A stretch of DNA of 64,000 bases from Spodoptera frugiperda (lineage: Eukaryota > Arthropoda > Insecta > Lepidoptera > Noctuidae): positions 1,426,001 through 1,490,000 of the forward strand of contig NC_064217.1 in NCBI RefSeq assembly GCF_023101765.2, read 5' to 3'. The notes beneath the pieces are model-generated. The model had not been told where the DNA came from. It did not search any database and saw nothing but the letters and a program-made list of their open reading frames with translations. Shown piece after piece: positions 43,761 to 55,560 of the stretch. The position numbers and the translations under genes were made by a program. The first letter of the stretch is position 1. Every line of letters begins with the position of its first letter.

Positions 43761-44394
43761 GTTGCACAAAATACAAATATTAAAATTTAATACTAACCTT
43801 CTGGCTCAGTTGAACTCAATATTTATCTATCAACTACAATAAACAAACAACGATTGAAAATTCAACATATTGAATATTACTCCCACTCGCACATTTTGAT
43901 GTATTCAATAGAAACGTATCTAATTTGGCAGCCAAACTCTCTAGAACTGATAGCTCATCAAAATTTCACTGTCTTAAGACAATCTCAATTACCATTTTGC
44001 TACGAACATGTCTACTTTGACCGTGATGTGTGATGAAACATGGAATGCTATGAAAGCAATGGAGATAATAATAATATTAATTCCTACCAACTCAGCTCTT
44101 ACCAATATTTGAATAAACAAACGATAACAGTACTATAAAGAATCTGAATGTCGGCTAAAGATAGTTTATTTTGGGATCAGTGATAGGAATTGGTTTGGGG
44201 AATCGAACTTTTGGATTGGCCTTGAACTTGCCTAAGCCTTTTGGTTTGTGCCAAATACCCGGTAAAATCACACCTTTTTACGCCCTTTATTTACAAAGGA
44301 TCATTAAAAATTGTACTACGTATTTTTTGTTGTTTTTCGTTTCGTAAAAGGGATGGATGAAAGCAGATTTACAAAAGAAGTATACAAGGGGGAT
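43761..44394. other. Gene-free interval
   Basis: No gene or matched repeat. Confidence 0.4.
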
Positions 44395-44545
44395 ATGAAC
44401 GGGACCGTCGCTAGAGGGCGCCCTAGACTACTACTAGATTGGCGATATATTAAAGAAGGGCCCAATTATAAGTACCTTTAACCGACGAGCATGCATGAAA
44501 AGATGTCAGGTTTTTCATGCATGTTGATGAAGCGAAAGAGATATG
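44395..44545 (+). repeat. LINE 3'-end-like fragment with hairpin insertion
   Basis: GAACGGGACCGTCGCTAG, GCGCCCTAGAC, AGATTGGCGATATATTAAAG and AAGGGCCCAATTATAAGT match 49,787-49,880. The copy at 50 kb ends in a TATG run, a tail typical of LINE 3' ends. Here a 12-bp perfect hairpin (CATGCATGAAAA, 44,490-44,501 and 44,512-44,523) interrupts the match. Confidence 0.55.
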
Positions 44546-44842
44546 TTAGATTCATAATAAAATTGGCGTTCCATTGGCTTTGCCTGCTCCCATGTGAGGT
44601 TAGAATATATGTATTCTAGTATCGTTGCAAATAAGTAACGATGCCACCATGTACAGGGCATCTTAAAATTATGTAGGATGTTCCTGACTTGGTCACATAA
44701 GAACAGCGACGACGTGGTTTGTCTTTGAGGACATGATAGTATGAAGTTCAGTAACAAAGCTTGCGATCGATACACTATACAGTCAGACAATTGATACAAT
44801 GAATTAACATAAGTATACACTACACGTTATAAGCGTACCCAT

Positions 44843-45112
44843 TCATTATTAACAGCCTATTAATGTCCACTGCTGACCAATGCCTCTTCTCGCATGGAGA
44901 AGATTTGAGCATTAATCACCACGCTTGCTCAATGCGGGCTGGTTTCCATTCCAAATTTATAATTAGAAATTATAGGTCCAAGTTTTTTCACGATGTTGTT
45001 CTTCACTGATAATCAGTGGTGGAAAAAGTCACATTGGTACTTGCTGTTGATAGATTTTGAATCCGCACCCTCAGGAGGAGCAGGCGTCTTAAGCCTCCGG
45101 GCCACCACGACA
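44843..45112 (+). repeat. Metulj-like SINE, most complete copy
   Basis: ACAGCCTATTAATGTCCACT, GCTGACCAATGCCTCTTCTC, TTAATCACCACGCTTGCTCA and ATGCGGGCTGG lead into a TTTCACGATGTTGTTCTTCA block. The 3' end, GAATCCGCACCCTCAGG, CTTAAGCCTCCGGGCCACC, is tRNA-like in reverse. Confidence 0.7.
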
Positions 45113-46497
45113 TTAACGTACCCATTAGAAAACATAATACGACTTAACATTAACGTTAGTGCTTTTTACTAATGTTAATTCTCAAGTCATTACTATTAAG
45201 AGTGACATAAAGATAAGCTGAAAGGAAAATGTTCACGAATCACTTGTAGAATAGCGACTTACAGCTGTAGAATTTGTATTCAGGCACCGTAGCTGACTCA
45301 TAGATGGGCTATCAAAATTGACAGACACAAAGATTAGTATTCTTTCTACGTTTTACGAGTAGCTATTTGACGTCGGATTCAACTGATTATTCCCAGATAT
45401 CGTGACGCAGGCGTGACATTTGGTTTCGTTCGAGATACTTCTAAAGAGGAAAAATCCAACAAAAGAGAAGACAGATTTATCCAAGCCCTATTACGAATTA
45501 AGTATCTTAAAAGCAGCAAAGAAATTGATCTCTTTAAAAGTAAATATTTGAAAATTTACTCGCTTGCTTTTAGAGGAAATGCTGCTTAAAAATTAAATTA
45601 CTTTTAGCTTTTTTTCTTACCTTCGGTGAGGCAGTAAATTTCGAAGGTTTTATGATTTTTTTATACCTGAAGTTAATTTCGAAACAAAGAACCTTAACAT
45701 TATGCACTGACTTGGCTGTAAAATCGTAAATAAAGCCTAAACTGCTTAATATGCTGAACTGTTACAATTTGCAGCAAAAGCAGTGATTATTTCAAAGTTA
45801 TTTAAATTTCAATCACAATTCACAGAACTTGTGCACTGTTAATTTTCTCCCGCGCTATAGTGGCTGTAATCCAACATTTTCGTTGTCGATTAACAATAAA
45901 TTTAACAAACAAAAAGGGACACTCATTTTCTCTATTCAAATTATAATTCCGTTCAGTTGAGCACAAAATAATTTATTCAAAATTTTAATATGACGCGACC
46001 ACAATGGGAGAAATAACACGACGCACGCTGTATAGTCCCCCATACTATACAGGGCGCTTGAGAATACGTAATGTGAGTTGGTACGTTAGGTACCTAGTTA
46101 AGGACAATTATGTTGGGAACATTAAACGTTTTGGAGTAACCTATGATAATGATCCGAGTTAACAACGATGAAAATACAGTTGCAAAATTTCAAGTATGCA
46201 AACGGCCTAAGAAAGATATTGTTGAGAGTTCCACCGGAATTAAATTGGCAGAAATTGTTTTTGTATTTTTCCTTGGGAACCGTCGCATGGCAAATTATAT
46301 TAAACGCAAGTCCCGCACTTGTATGGGAAACGTTGGTATCATGTTTAGCCAAATCTTCGTCGCGGGATTCATTTTGGAGGATGCCATTTTTAAATTGTGT
46401 GTTTCTGGCAGGTAATACTAGAAAATGATACAACATTTAAAGCAAATATATTTTATTGATACATTTTTATTTTATTAATTTAATTTGTTTTAGTATT
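45113..46497. other. Gene-free interval
   Basis: Several overlapping ORFs of 86-104 codons at 46.1-46.4 kb lie on both strands over the same bases and show no domain, so I do not call a gene. Confidence 0.4.
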
Positions 46498-46672
46498 ATA
46501 AGTGTGGGAGAGCCATGCTTCAGCATGAATGGGTCCCACGTTCCCAATCTGCTCAATCTCCGATTCCCCAACTACCCTTAAAGTCCTAACCCTCAAAAAG
46601 CCGCAACGCACTTGCAACACCTCTGGTGTTTCGGGTGTCCATGGTTGGCGTTGATGGCTTACCATCGTCTTC
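46498..46672 (+). repeat. SINE-A copy with internal deletion
   Basis: AAGTGTGGGAGAGCCATGCT, then a jump to GTTCCCAATCTGCTCAATCT, AACGCACTTGCAACACCTCT and GGTGTCCATGGTTGGCG. Confidence 0.7.
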
Positions 46673-47045
46673 TACAAAAAGCTTTTTTCCAAAAACCTCA
46701 TAGTCCATAATCATAACCAGTAAATCGAAACCCAAAATCCGTGATAAAGCAGAATAAAATAACCTCATAATTTACCTACGGTACACATTCTGGTACAAAC
46801 AAACGTAATATGGCGGTAATATGTTATTTTTATTTATCTCTGATTACCCCCAGTTAAGACAACGGGTAATAGGAAACAGGGAAATGTGTTTACAAAAAAT
46901 ATGTTTTGTGTTTTAATAAAAAAATTTTGGTTATTCTTTTACGGAGTTAGAAACGATTTGTAGGTACTAGATAATATGTTTTTTGGCAAAGTTCTATTGA
47001 GTTGAAATGCTAGGAATTGTATAAAAAAAGAAGGGTTTTATGATC

Positions 47046-47340
47046 AAGTGTGGGAGAGCCATGTTTCGGCACGAATGGTCCGGCTCGACCGGAGTGATTC
47101 CACGGCCTCACAGATAGCTGACGTGAAACAATGTTTGCGTTGTTTCGTTGTGTTAGTAAGATTACCGGAGGCTTAATTATCCCCTTCCCTTTCTTCACAA
47201 TCTCCGATTTTCCAACAACCCTTAATTCCTAACCCCCAAAATGCCCGCAACGTACTTATAACGCCTCTCATGTTTCGGGTGTCTCTGCTTACTGTCAGGT
47301 GATCCGCATGCTCGTTTACCGACCTAAACCATAAAACAAA
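47046..47340 (+). repeat. SINE-A copy, nearly complete
   Basis: It runs from AAGTGTGGGAGAGCCATGTT through TCCGGCTCGACCGGAGTGAT and CTGACGTGAAACAATGTTTG to TCAGGTGATCCGCATGCTCG and a CATAAAACAAAT tail. Confidence 0.8.
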
Positions 47341-47854
47341 TATGAAAAGACATCTATTTTTTAAATATATTATATGAAAAAACACACCCCATATCTATTT
47401 TATCTACAACATTCTTCAAGTCCTATCAAAGAGTAGAATTACCGCATAATTGTGTACACAATAATGATCAGTATAATCACGTACATAAGGACGTGTTTGT
47501 TATAATTAATGCGATTATGAAATTAGTATGTGTGTACGCACGTGTCAATTATCGTCCATTTCACTTTATGAGGCTATAACTTCCAAAGTAACTGCATCAC
47601 GTAAGCAAGCTAATTTGGTATTATGTCTTGTTTAAAAATGTTTTTTATGTAAATCAAAGTAAGGTTGGTTTTTTGTTGACAGCGATATTTTTATAAACTT
47701 ACGATTAGAATAAGAACAAATCTCATCCATTTCATTATTAATTATATATTTTTAAAATAGCCTCAATAGTATTCTAAGGATATTTGCTAAGTTTGAGGTC
47801 GTACTTTGAGGCTTTTTGGAGATCTAAAATTAAAACCTATCCTCCAGTCCTTTT
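47341..47854. other. Gene-free interval
   Basis: AT-rich, nothing recognised. Confidence 0.4.
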
Positions 47855-48125
47855 ATCTCAGAAGGGGTAGGCAGTGCACATGACGGCACGTAATGCCACT
47901 ATACAATGTGTATCTACTTTTCTCCATGTGTGTTATAAGTCGGATGTAGTAGGGGGTGAGTTTATTGACATTTATACTGGGCACAATTCTAGACTCCGTG
48001 CTATTACTGAGAAATATTTCGAAAAGCAGAGGAGACCCAGCAATAATTTCCCCACCCGAAAATCTAACCAGAGACCCCTTGTGGAGTAGTTACTCGCACT
48101 TGCAACCACTCGACCAATACTGTTA
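47855..48125 (-). repeat. SINE-C copy
   Basis: CAGAAGGGGTAGGCAGTGCA, GCACGTAATGCCACTATACA, TACTGGGCACAATTCTAGAC and CAGAGACCCCTTGTGGAGTA with CGACCAATA at the end align with 54,095-54,352. The tRNA-like head lies at the right, so transcription would run leftward. Confidence 0.65.
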
Positions 48126-48894
48126 AATTAACAGACAGTTTCATTACCTCTATCTTTCTTCAGATTTCTTCACTAGAGATAGGATTTTAATACATTTCGT
48201 TTAAAATTTTTCTAAAAGGCAACAAACCACCTTTTCTTCAACACAAAACAAACACAACATCTTAAAACCCCATCACCACCATACCTTATTATAAAAATAG
48301 TTTTAAAAAGCAATTTATCTGAAGCTTGAACCACACACGACACGTTTGAGAGCACTTTTAATATCCGTAACTATAGACTAACATCGCTGACCCTTTGATC
48401 ACATAATCGCTCCCGTGTCACTTTGACTGATGGAAAATTATTTTTCACTTCACCGATACTTGATCCTTTGCCGGCTCTCCGTGATGTGAGATTTTATTGA
48501 AAAAATCTGCCCTAATTTTATTTATAGCGGTTTTATATTGTGCCATCAATATCTTTGAATATTCTCCTCTCCTTAGTTTTCTTTTTGGGATATTCGATAT
48601 TGGATTTTTTGGTAAATAGATTTAGGGTTTATTATTGTATGGGTTAGGTTTTTTAAATTATAAAGGTATTATGTGGTGGGTGTTGTTTCGTCTGATTGTT
48701 GTTAGTACGAGTGAACTTTGGAATAAATCGCTAAAGCGTTGTGTAATTCTAGATTTTACTTGAGAAAGGAGGTTTAAGATCGTCTTTGTGACCCGCAGTA
48801 CATGTTCGGAACCTACCAAAAACAAGTAAAATAAGAATTTTTCCAAATTATATTTTCAAAATTATATAGACACCACTGACAAACGGTGATGGGA
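48126..48894. other. Gene-free interval
   Basis: No gene or matched repeat. Confidence 0.4.
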
Positions 48895-49033
48895 AACATC
48901 ATGAGGAAATCTGGGCTTCTTATTTCTAATTATAAGTTTGAAATCGCCATCCCGCATTGAACAAATATTATTGATTAAAACTCAAACATTTCTGTGTGAG
49001 AGGCGGCTTTGGTCAGTAGTGGTCACTTATAGG
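48895..49033 (-). repeat. Metulj-like SINE fragment, inverted
   Basis: In reverse: GACCACTACTGACCAAAGCC, a GCCTCTCACACAGAAATG block and CAATGCGGGATGGCGATTTC, then AAACTTATAATTAGAAATAA, matching the copies at 44.8 and 57.7 kb. Confidence 0.6.
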
Positions 49034-49238
49034 GTTTCGCTGTATATAGATATATACTTGAGGAAAAAAAACTAAAAAAATATGTGAATCATTCATCACG
49101 TAAACAAAAACAATTAATGAACACAGGTTGGTATTAAATTTTGAAGTTCATCAAAACTGACTGCTTGTACTTCCCAACTTCCCAAGGCCACTGTGTGAAA
49201 ACAGATCGATTCCAAACACAAAATAAACTCAGTAGTTT

Positions 49239-49428
49239 CAAGTGTGGGAGAGCCATGCTCTGGCACGAATTGGCTGGCTCGACCGGTGTGATACCACGGT
49301 TTCACAGAAAGTCGACGTGAAATAACGCTTGCATTGTGTGAGTGGGGTCATTGGAAGCCCAATTACACCCCTAATTGCTTACCATCAAGTGATACGTCAG
49401 CTCGTTTACCGGGTTATGACATAAAAAA
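49239..49428 (+). repeat. SINE-A copy with internal deletion
   Basis: CAAGTGTGGGAGAGCCATGC, TGGCTGGCTCGACCGGTGTG and GTCGACGTGAAATAACGCTT, then a jump to TTGCTTACCATCAAGTGATA and CATAAAAAAGT. Confidence 0.75.
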
Positions 49429-49784
49429 GTAGCTGTTGAAACATGTGATCATCGAGGCATTAAGTAGATACGGATAATCTAAGCAGGGACTCTAAGAGAT
49501 CTTTGCAACTATTTCATCAACTACAAAGGTTTGATTGCCCTGTCCTGAGACAAAGAGACGCCCTTCTAATTCCATCCACATTTTTCCTCAACAGAACGCA
49601 AGCTAGTCAATTACGTGGCTTTATTTCTTTTAGCACAAGACAGTCCCAATGGATTGGAAATGTTTGAACACTAATAAGGAAAATTAAATCGTAGAACGAT
49701 TTGTTTGAAACATGTAAAGGGATTAAGAATTTGAATTTTATTTTAAGGATACAAAGATAAAAATTTGATTGAAAAATTAAAGGA

Positions 49785-49975
49785 TGAATACGAATAGGAC
49801 CGTTGATCGCGCCCTAGACGGACATATATCGACCAGATTGGCGATGTATGAAAGAAGGGCCAAATTAAAAGTGAGCATGTATAAAAAGACTGATAATGAA
49901 GCGACAGAGGTATGTGAGCTCTGCCTAACCCTATGAGAGACAGCCGTGAAGTTATGTATGTATGTATATAAATTA
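49785..49975 (+). repeat. LINE 3'-end-like fragment
   Basis: ACGAATAGGACCGTTGATCG, CGCCCTAGACGGACATATAT, AGATTGGCGATGTATGAAAG and AGAGACAGCCGTGAAGTTAT lead into a TATG tetranucleotide tail. It pairs with 44.4 kb. The tail form is typical of 5'-truncated non-LTR elements. Confidence 0.55.
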
Positions 49976-50329
49976 AAGAGATAAATATTTTCAATAGTAG
50001 GTAAGTTCTTGATGATAATTTTGATGTTATTCAAAAGACGCCCACTACTGTGACCTTTATTAGGTCGTAGATTAATTATAGCTAAAGATAATTATATTTC
50101 TTGTATTCTTCTCTCACTGTTTTTTGGTTGAAAAGACTTGACAACAGACACCCGTATGTTGTCGAATATACAATAGAACAATTTTTTTTTATTTTTATGA
50201 TGGTTAAAACATTATGAGGCTTTTTGATCTGAAAATCTTAGCACGATATCTATACCCGGTGATGTTGATTATAATTATAACGTATTTGTAATATATTATG
50301 ATCATTATACAGACAATGTAATAAAATGT

Positions 50330-50450
50330 GAAAGTTTGTTTGTTCGGATGTTTGTCTGATAATCACGCTGAAACTACTGAACGGAATTTGATGAAATTTT
50401 GTATACAGACAGGGTATGAGCTGACTTGGGTGATTGGATTCTTTGTCAGT
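50330..50450 (+). repeat. Short Helitron-like or MITE repeat (family G)
   Basis: GTGAAAGTTTGTTTGTTCGG, ATGTTTGTCTGATAATCACG, CTGAAACTACTGAACGGAAT and TTTGTATACAGACAGGGTAT occur inverted at 52,510-52,605. Confidence 0.55.
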
Positions 50451-51504
50451 TGCTATAGTAATAATAAAGACAAATATAGATTTTCAGTTACAACAAGTCC
50501 TATATTATGTCGACGGCAACATACAAGTTTATTCTACGTCCCATGGATGTAGTAAATGGAACGATGGCTAGTTTTGGGGAACGTTGTTTTCTTGTTACTC
50601 CATTTTGTTCTTGTTCATTACAGACATATTCGTGTGGGACTGTTTGTAGCTTATTAAAAGAAAAAAGATATGTCCTAGTACAAGATTCATTTAGAAACCA
50701 AAAGATGTTTTTTTTTTCAGAGCGTGTTGCGGACGGACTACAAATGTCTAGGTACAATATTATGTAATTATCCTTATATCGGAGATTATTGTGGCAGTTA
50801 TTTATTTTGTTACCTAGTAATTTTTTATGAAAAAGAATATTCAAAAGTAGCGGTCAGACACATTCTGCAACAAAAAGGAATTTTGTTATTTAAAAATATA
50901 ATGTTATAAAAACAATGACACAAAACAATGACATAGAAAAAAATGAGAATTGAGAACCTCCTCTTTTTTGAGAAGTCGGTTAAAAAAATCCGTTCTTAAT
51001 AAAGCCACTGAAATCAATCACAAACTACCAGGAACGCATAGACGTCAAAAAGGATCGTCCATTCAGAATCGTAAATCATTCATATAGCGTAATATCAATG
51101 GAAATCCCAGTTATCCAAATCGACAACGTAAGCAATATTTAAAACTACCCCTATATAAAACTTGGCTGCGACTAGCAAATGTCACCAATTTGGGAGCTAA
51201 AACGTCACAGTCGGGATGTTCCGATCAGAATTGCAAATGTGAGAGTAAATTCACAAAGAATACACGAAAATTATGCGGGCCCGGTCAGAACCGGTTTTAT
51301 TCGTGTAACATACGAAACCCTGGCCGTTAGGGGTCGAAATGTAAATTTATTGAAAGGTACTCATTACTGCTATTAGCTAATGAGTTTAAGTGATATTTTA
51401 AATACGTATCTGTTTGGTGTGGGCGATTCCTTTTCATTTATCTTTGTGAAAATCTGGTGAGAGCCCGTTTTATCTTACTACAGTTTTTATAGAAAGAAAG
51501 AAAA
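50451..51504. other. Gene-free interval
   Basis: Overlapping ORFs on both strands at 50.5-50.9 kb and a 65-codon ORF at 51.2 kb show no recognisable domain. Confidence 0.4.
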
Positions 51505-51625
51505 GGAGAAGAGAGGCGAGAGGGAATGGCAAACTCTTATTGACTTTTAGCCGGAGCCCCGGTAAACCCGCTATACCTAGCTGGGAGAGCTGCGGACTAC
51601 CGTCCGCAGCTCTCCGCAGCCTCCA
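51505..51625 (+). repeat. SINE-B copy with inverted duplication
   Basis: GAGAGGCGAGAGGGAATGGC, CGGAGCCCCGGTAAACCCGC and then a perfect 14-bp hairpin (GGAGAGCTGCGGAC at 51,584-51,597, inverted at 51,602-51,615) at the place where other copies read CTAGGTAGTCCGCAGCTCCG. Confidence 0.65.
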
Positions 51626-52489
51626 TGTCCTGCAGATTAGCTAGAAATACTTTATTTCAGTGTATGTATGTATATCTTTCAGTGTCTTCTAGACAGATTT
51701 TCATGAATTTTTCACTCATAAATAAAAGTAACGTTTTTGATAGACTAATATAGAATTATATTTTGCAGTTGAACCAAACGAGGTAGAGTTACTGGTATAA
51801 AATAAACTAAAAATATATAAAAAAGAACGACTATATGAAAAATTACAAAAAAAAAAACCAGTATACAAGCACTATGAGGTCAGAGTCACATACAAATTAC
51901 ATAGATGCTTGACCTCTTTACTACAATTTTACGTTCAATGAAACTGGTTGTTAGCTCAGTCAATGGTACTTATGAATACCATATTAATTTTATACGATAT
52001 TATTATTTTACGTCAAATATTTGCTCACTTGAGCCTGGTTATGATTTTGCCTGCTTTATTATAACGTAAATTAATTAGATTATGTTAATTATTAAATCAA
52101 TGAGCATTATTCAAAGAATGCTTGATTAATTTTCATCAATTAATTTTGTATTAAACGGTATTTCTATTATTACTGTTTGGTTTCGGCATGTTGAAATCAA
52201 TAATTGTGTTGTTGCGTTGTTTGGATTCATGTGTGTAAAAGGAACTTTTTGCGAATTTAATTTAGGTCGTTATTGATATTACGAAAGAACAAATAAACCA
52301 TTACATACGTAATTTCATACAATACGCAATGGTTGAAACGCCAATATTTTTCTTCTGATTGGCTATTTTCTAAACATAACTGCGAATCTCATAGATAAAT
52401 CATATCTCAAACCGAAATAGAATGTCATAATAATTCTACTATTATCTTCTTTACAGACAATAACTAAGTATAATAACACTAGATTCTGC
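51626..52489. other. Gene-free AT-rich interval
   Basis: No gene or matched repeat. Confidence 0.4.
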
Positions 52490-52625
52490 AAGCGGCTTGG
52501 CCTGCATAAAAAATTAGCGCATACCCTGTCTGTATACCAAATTTTCATCAAAATCCGTTCAGTAATTTCAGCGTGATTGACGGATAAACATCCAAACAAA
52601 AAAAAAACACATTTATAATATTAGT
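52490..52625 (-). repeat. Family G repeat, inverted
   Basis: ATACCCTGTCTGTATACCAA, ATCAAAATCCGTTCAGTAAT, TTCAGCGTGATTGACGG and CATTTATAATATTAGTG are the reverse of the copy at 50.3 kb. Confidence 0.55.
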
Positions 52626-54094
52626 GTAATAATTATTTAAACCTCTTGTGAAAAATGGGTCTCACGTACACCTGTAGTTGTATTTTAGACAAAGAAAAAG
52701 AAAAGAGTTTTACGTTACTATTTTCGTAAAAGCATTACAGACCCATCTATTTTCTATAACCAATTTATCTTAATATATATCGTCCAAACACCAACAATTT
52801 AGAAGAACTTAGGCCCGTCAGTACATTTGTTTGGAAACACTTAAGTTTAGGTAGCACTTAGGTACAATAGAAATATAAATTTAGTCTCGTAGGCTGTTAC
52901 AAAAGTTTGGACGTTTAATCAATTTTGAAATTGATGTGTGAGTGTTTAATAAATGGGTATATTGTTAGTAAATATTAAACTTACCTACCTTACCGGGTCG
53001 TTGGTCAAATTAATATTATTGAAATAGCCACTAAGATTATGACTATTGAGCATGAGTAAAATTGTTATTCTTAGAGGATCTATGTGAAAATACGATACGT
53101 TGTTTTTGCACCGACCTTAACAGTCATAGGTAAACGTTTCCTCAACTGATTATTTTTTTTTCTTGACTGATTAAACATCAACAATAATTACTACTAAGAC
53201 GATCTAACAACAAAACTTAAGACATTAGTCAGTACTTGGCCTTAATTCATCCAGATATCTAAAAGAGGCCAATTAAGAACTATTCAAAACACAATTGAGC
53301 ACTTTTTTAAACATCTAAAATATCGATTTAGAATACAATACAGAATCTTGAGTACGTACAACTGAGATAAACTCAATCAATCAGCACACAGACAAACATT
53401 ACAACAACAAACAACAGAAGACATAAGTCAGCACTTGGCCTTATTTCATCCAGATACAACATAATAAGGCCACTAACTTTGCTATTTCAGTAATCGTCAA
53501 GACAAATGTACGACATTCGTCTTATGATATCGTAGAACCGTGTTTTGTCTGCGAAGAAGAAACATGAAGTATTGGATCGTTTTTGGGGTAGGTAGAAGTG
53601 GTCCTTGGCGCTAGATTTATTTGTGGAGGCGTTTATGTTTTTCTTGTGTTGGTTTAATCAGTTGTAGTGAGTGGTAAATAGAATTCTGCTAGATAGTATA
53701 TACAAAAAATAAATTGATTTTTGATTTATAAAATCATGAATTTAGGTACTGGAAAAAGATTTGAGTTTGAATAAAAAGAAAACAGACCCAATATATTTTA
53801 ATACGAAATAAGAAATAAAAATGTTCGATGAATAAAACTATAGAGCAATGGATGTGAGAGTATTTTTTGTCATACGTCTATTTTTTAGATGTCATCGTAA
53901 CTTTTAGTTGAATTGACAGTTTACAAATTGAGTTATTGCTTGACACAAGAATCAAAATTACATGTCGCTACTCAGAATATCTTTCTGAAGTAAAAGACCA
54001 CACATCGGCCTAGGCTACATATTGGCCCAGTACCTGCGCGATCGGCTGCCGCAAATAATTCTGATACTCTTTCGAGTATGTATGCAACGTCAGG
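52626..54094. other. Gene-free interval with a short direct duplication
   Basis: GACATTAGTCAGTACTTGGC plus CTTAATTCATCCAGATA (about 53,221) recurs at about 53,420 with few changes. No coding region. Confidence 0.45.
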
Positions 54095-54352
54095 CATTTT
54101 ATCCCTGAAGGGTTAGACAGAGGTGCAAATTACGGTACATAATACCGCTATACAACGTTCACCCGTATAACATACAACGTACAGTCACATGTAATAGGCG
54201 GTGAGCCTATTGCCATATACTGGGCACGATTCTAGACTCCGTTCAAATTTTCTAAAAACCAAAAAAGGTTAGTTAGTTTTCCCGACCCGGGAATTGAACC
54301 CGAGACCCCTTGTGCGGCAGTTGCATTAGCAACCACTCGACCATCGAGGCAG
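54095..54352 (-). repeat. SINE-C copy with tRNA-like head
   Basis: From ATCCCTGAAGGGTTAGACAG through TACTGGGCACGATTCTAGAC to CGACCCGGGAATTGAACCCG and CAACCACTCGACCATCGAGG. In reverse the last part reads CGGGTTCAATTCCCGGGTCG, a B-box region. Confidence 0.7.
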
Positions 54353-55118
54353 TTGTATATGATTTTTGCTTGTAATACCATAATAACAAATTAAAAAAAT
54401 ATTCCTAACTAAGCAATACAGGTACGCCTTTGATCTTTTTTGAGAAAGCTAGCACTTTCTAATATAATATTATGTTAGGTAACACAATAATTACACTCAT
54501 AATTACAAAGCCTAAAAGTGTAATAAAAAAAATATTAGATAGGAGTCTAAATAACAAACTTTATCTCGCTCAAACAACGTGGCTTATTAGAATTTCGTTG
54601 AAAAATCCTATTGAATTTTAAATGTATAATTAATCCTTTTATATTCACCTTGGTAATTACTATCATCCTCGCGAGACTAGAATAAATAATGTTTTTAATT
54701 ATAAAGCGAAAAATAGCGAACATGTAATTGTTGTTTTCTAAAGAATGGAATAATTTTGATCAGTAAAGTATTGTTTGTTTTGTTTTTATAGACCTTATTG
54801 AGTTGATTTGTGTAGTAAAGAATACAACTGCTTAATTAGAGGTAAGATTTTTTTGGGTAAGACAAAACAACAATACAGAAAATGATATGGTAAATAGCTT
54901 TAATGAATTCTATTCTACTAATCAAGCCTTTACGTTTGATACCCTTGATAGACCTCCATTTTACATAATAATATTTAATCTATTTTCTTCCAGAAGTAAG
55001 TAGTTGTTTTTAAACGGTTTTTGTTTGTTTGTTTGGATCAAATTTAGTTATTGGAATTTCTCCCCTTTCCTGCCGATAGATTAATCTGGTTTTTGGTACA
55101 CACTCTTATTCAGTACAG
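54353..55118. other. Gene-free interval
   Basis: AT-rich, nothing recognised. Confidence 0.4.
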
Positions 55119-55198
55119 TGGAGGGCAGATCCGCCTAGTCATTTTAAAATTTTATTGCTTGAACCTAGCAAAAACATTAAGTCATATCCCGTAAATCT

Positions 55199-55385
55199 AT
55201 CTATACTAATATTATAAAGAGGTAAAGTTTGTATGTAATGGGTAATCTCTGGAACTAATGATCCAATCCTAAAAATTTTTTCACTGGTAGAAAGCTACAT
55301 TATTCCTGAGAGCTAATAGGCTATAAATTATTTTTATAACATGTATATTAACCGAGCAATCACAATACAAATGCTGTTTTCTGAC
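55199..55385 (+). repeat. Helitron-like 5' end
   Basis: TCTATCTATACTAATATTAT, AAAGAGGTAAAGTTTG and GGAACTAATGATCCAATCCT resemble the 5' start of non-autonomous lepidopteran Helitrons (recalled, not searched). No 3' end of the same type is found to its right. Confidence 0.4.
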
Positions 55386-55560
55386 TTCGAATACTTAGAT
55401 AGGTCGATAAGTTTTGGTCAGGTACGACCGAGCTCGATAGACTTATTCTGTTGTTGGTTTCAGAGGTAGATGGGTGTTGGTCGACCTATAATGGGATACG
55501 TTCCCCACCGCGTTACCACCGGCGTTAGTCGCCCAACATACGGGTTAATCCCACCGGGTT

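Noticed and set aside
46122..46436. Overlapping ORFs of 86-104 codons on both strands at 46.1-46.4 kb as a small gene
   Set aside because: Three frames are open over the same bases with no domain, no splice logic and no preferred frame.
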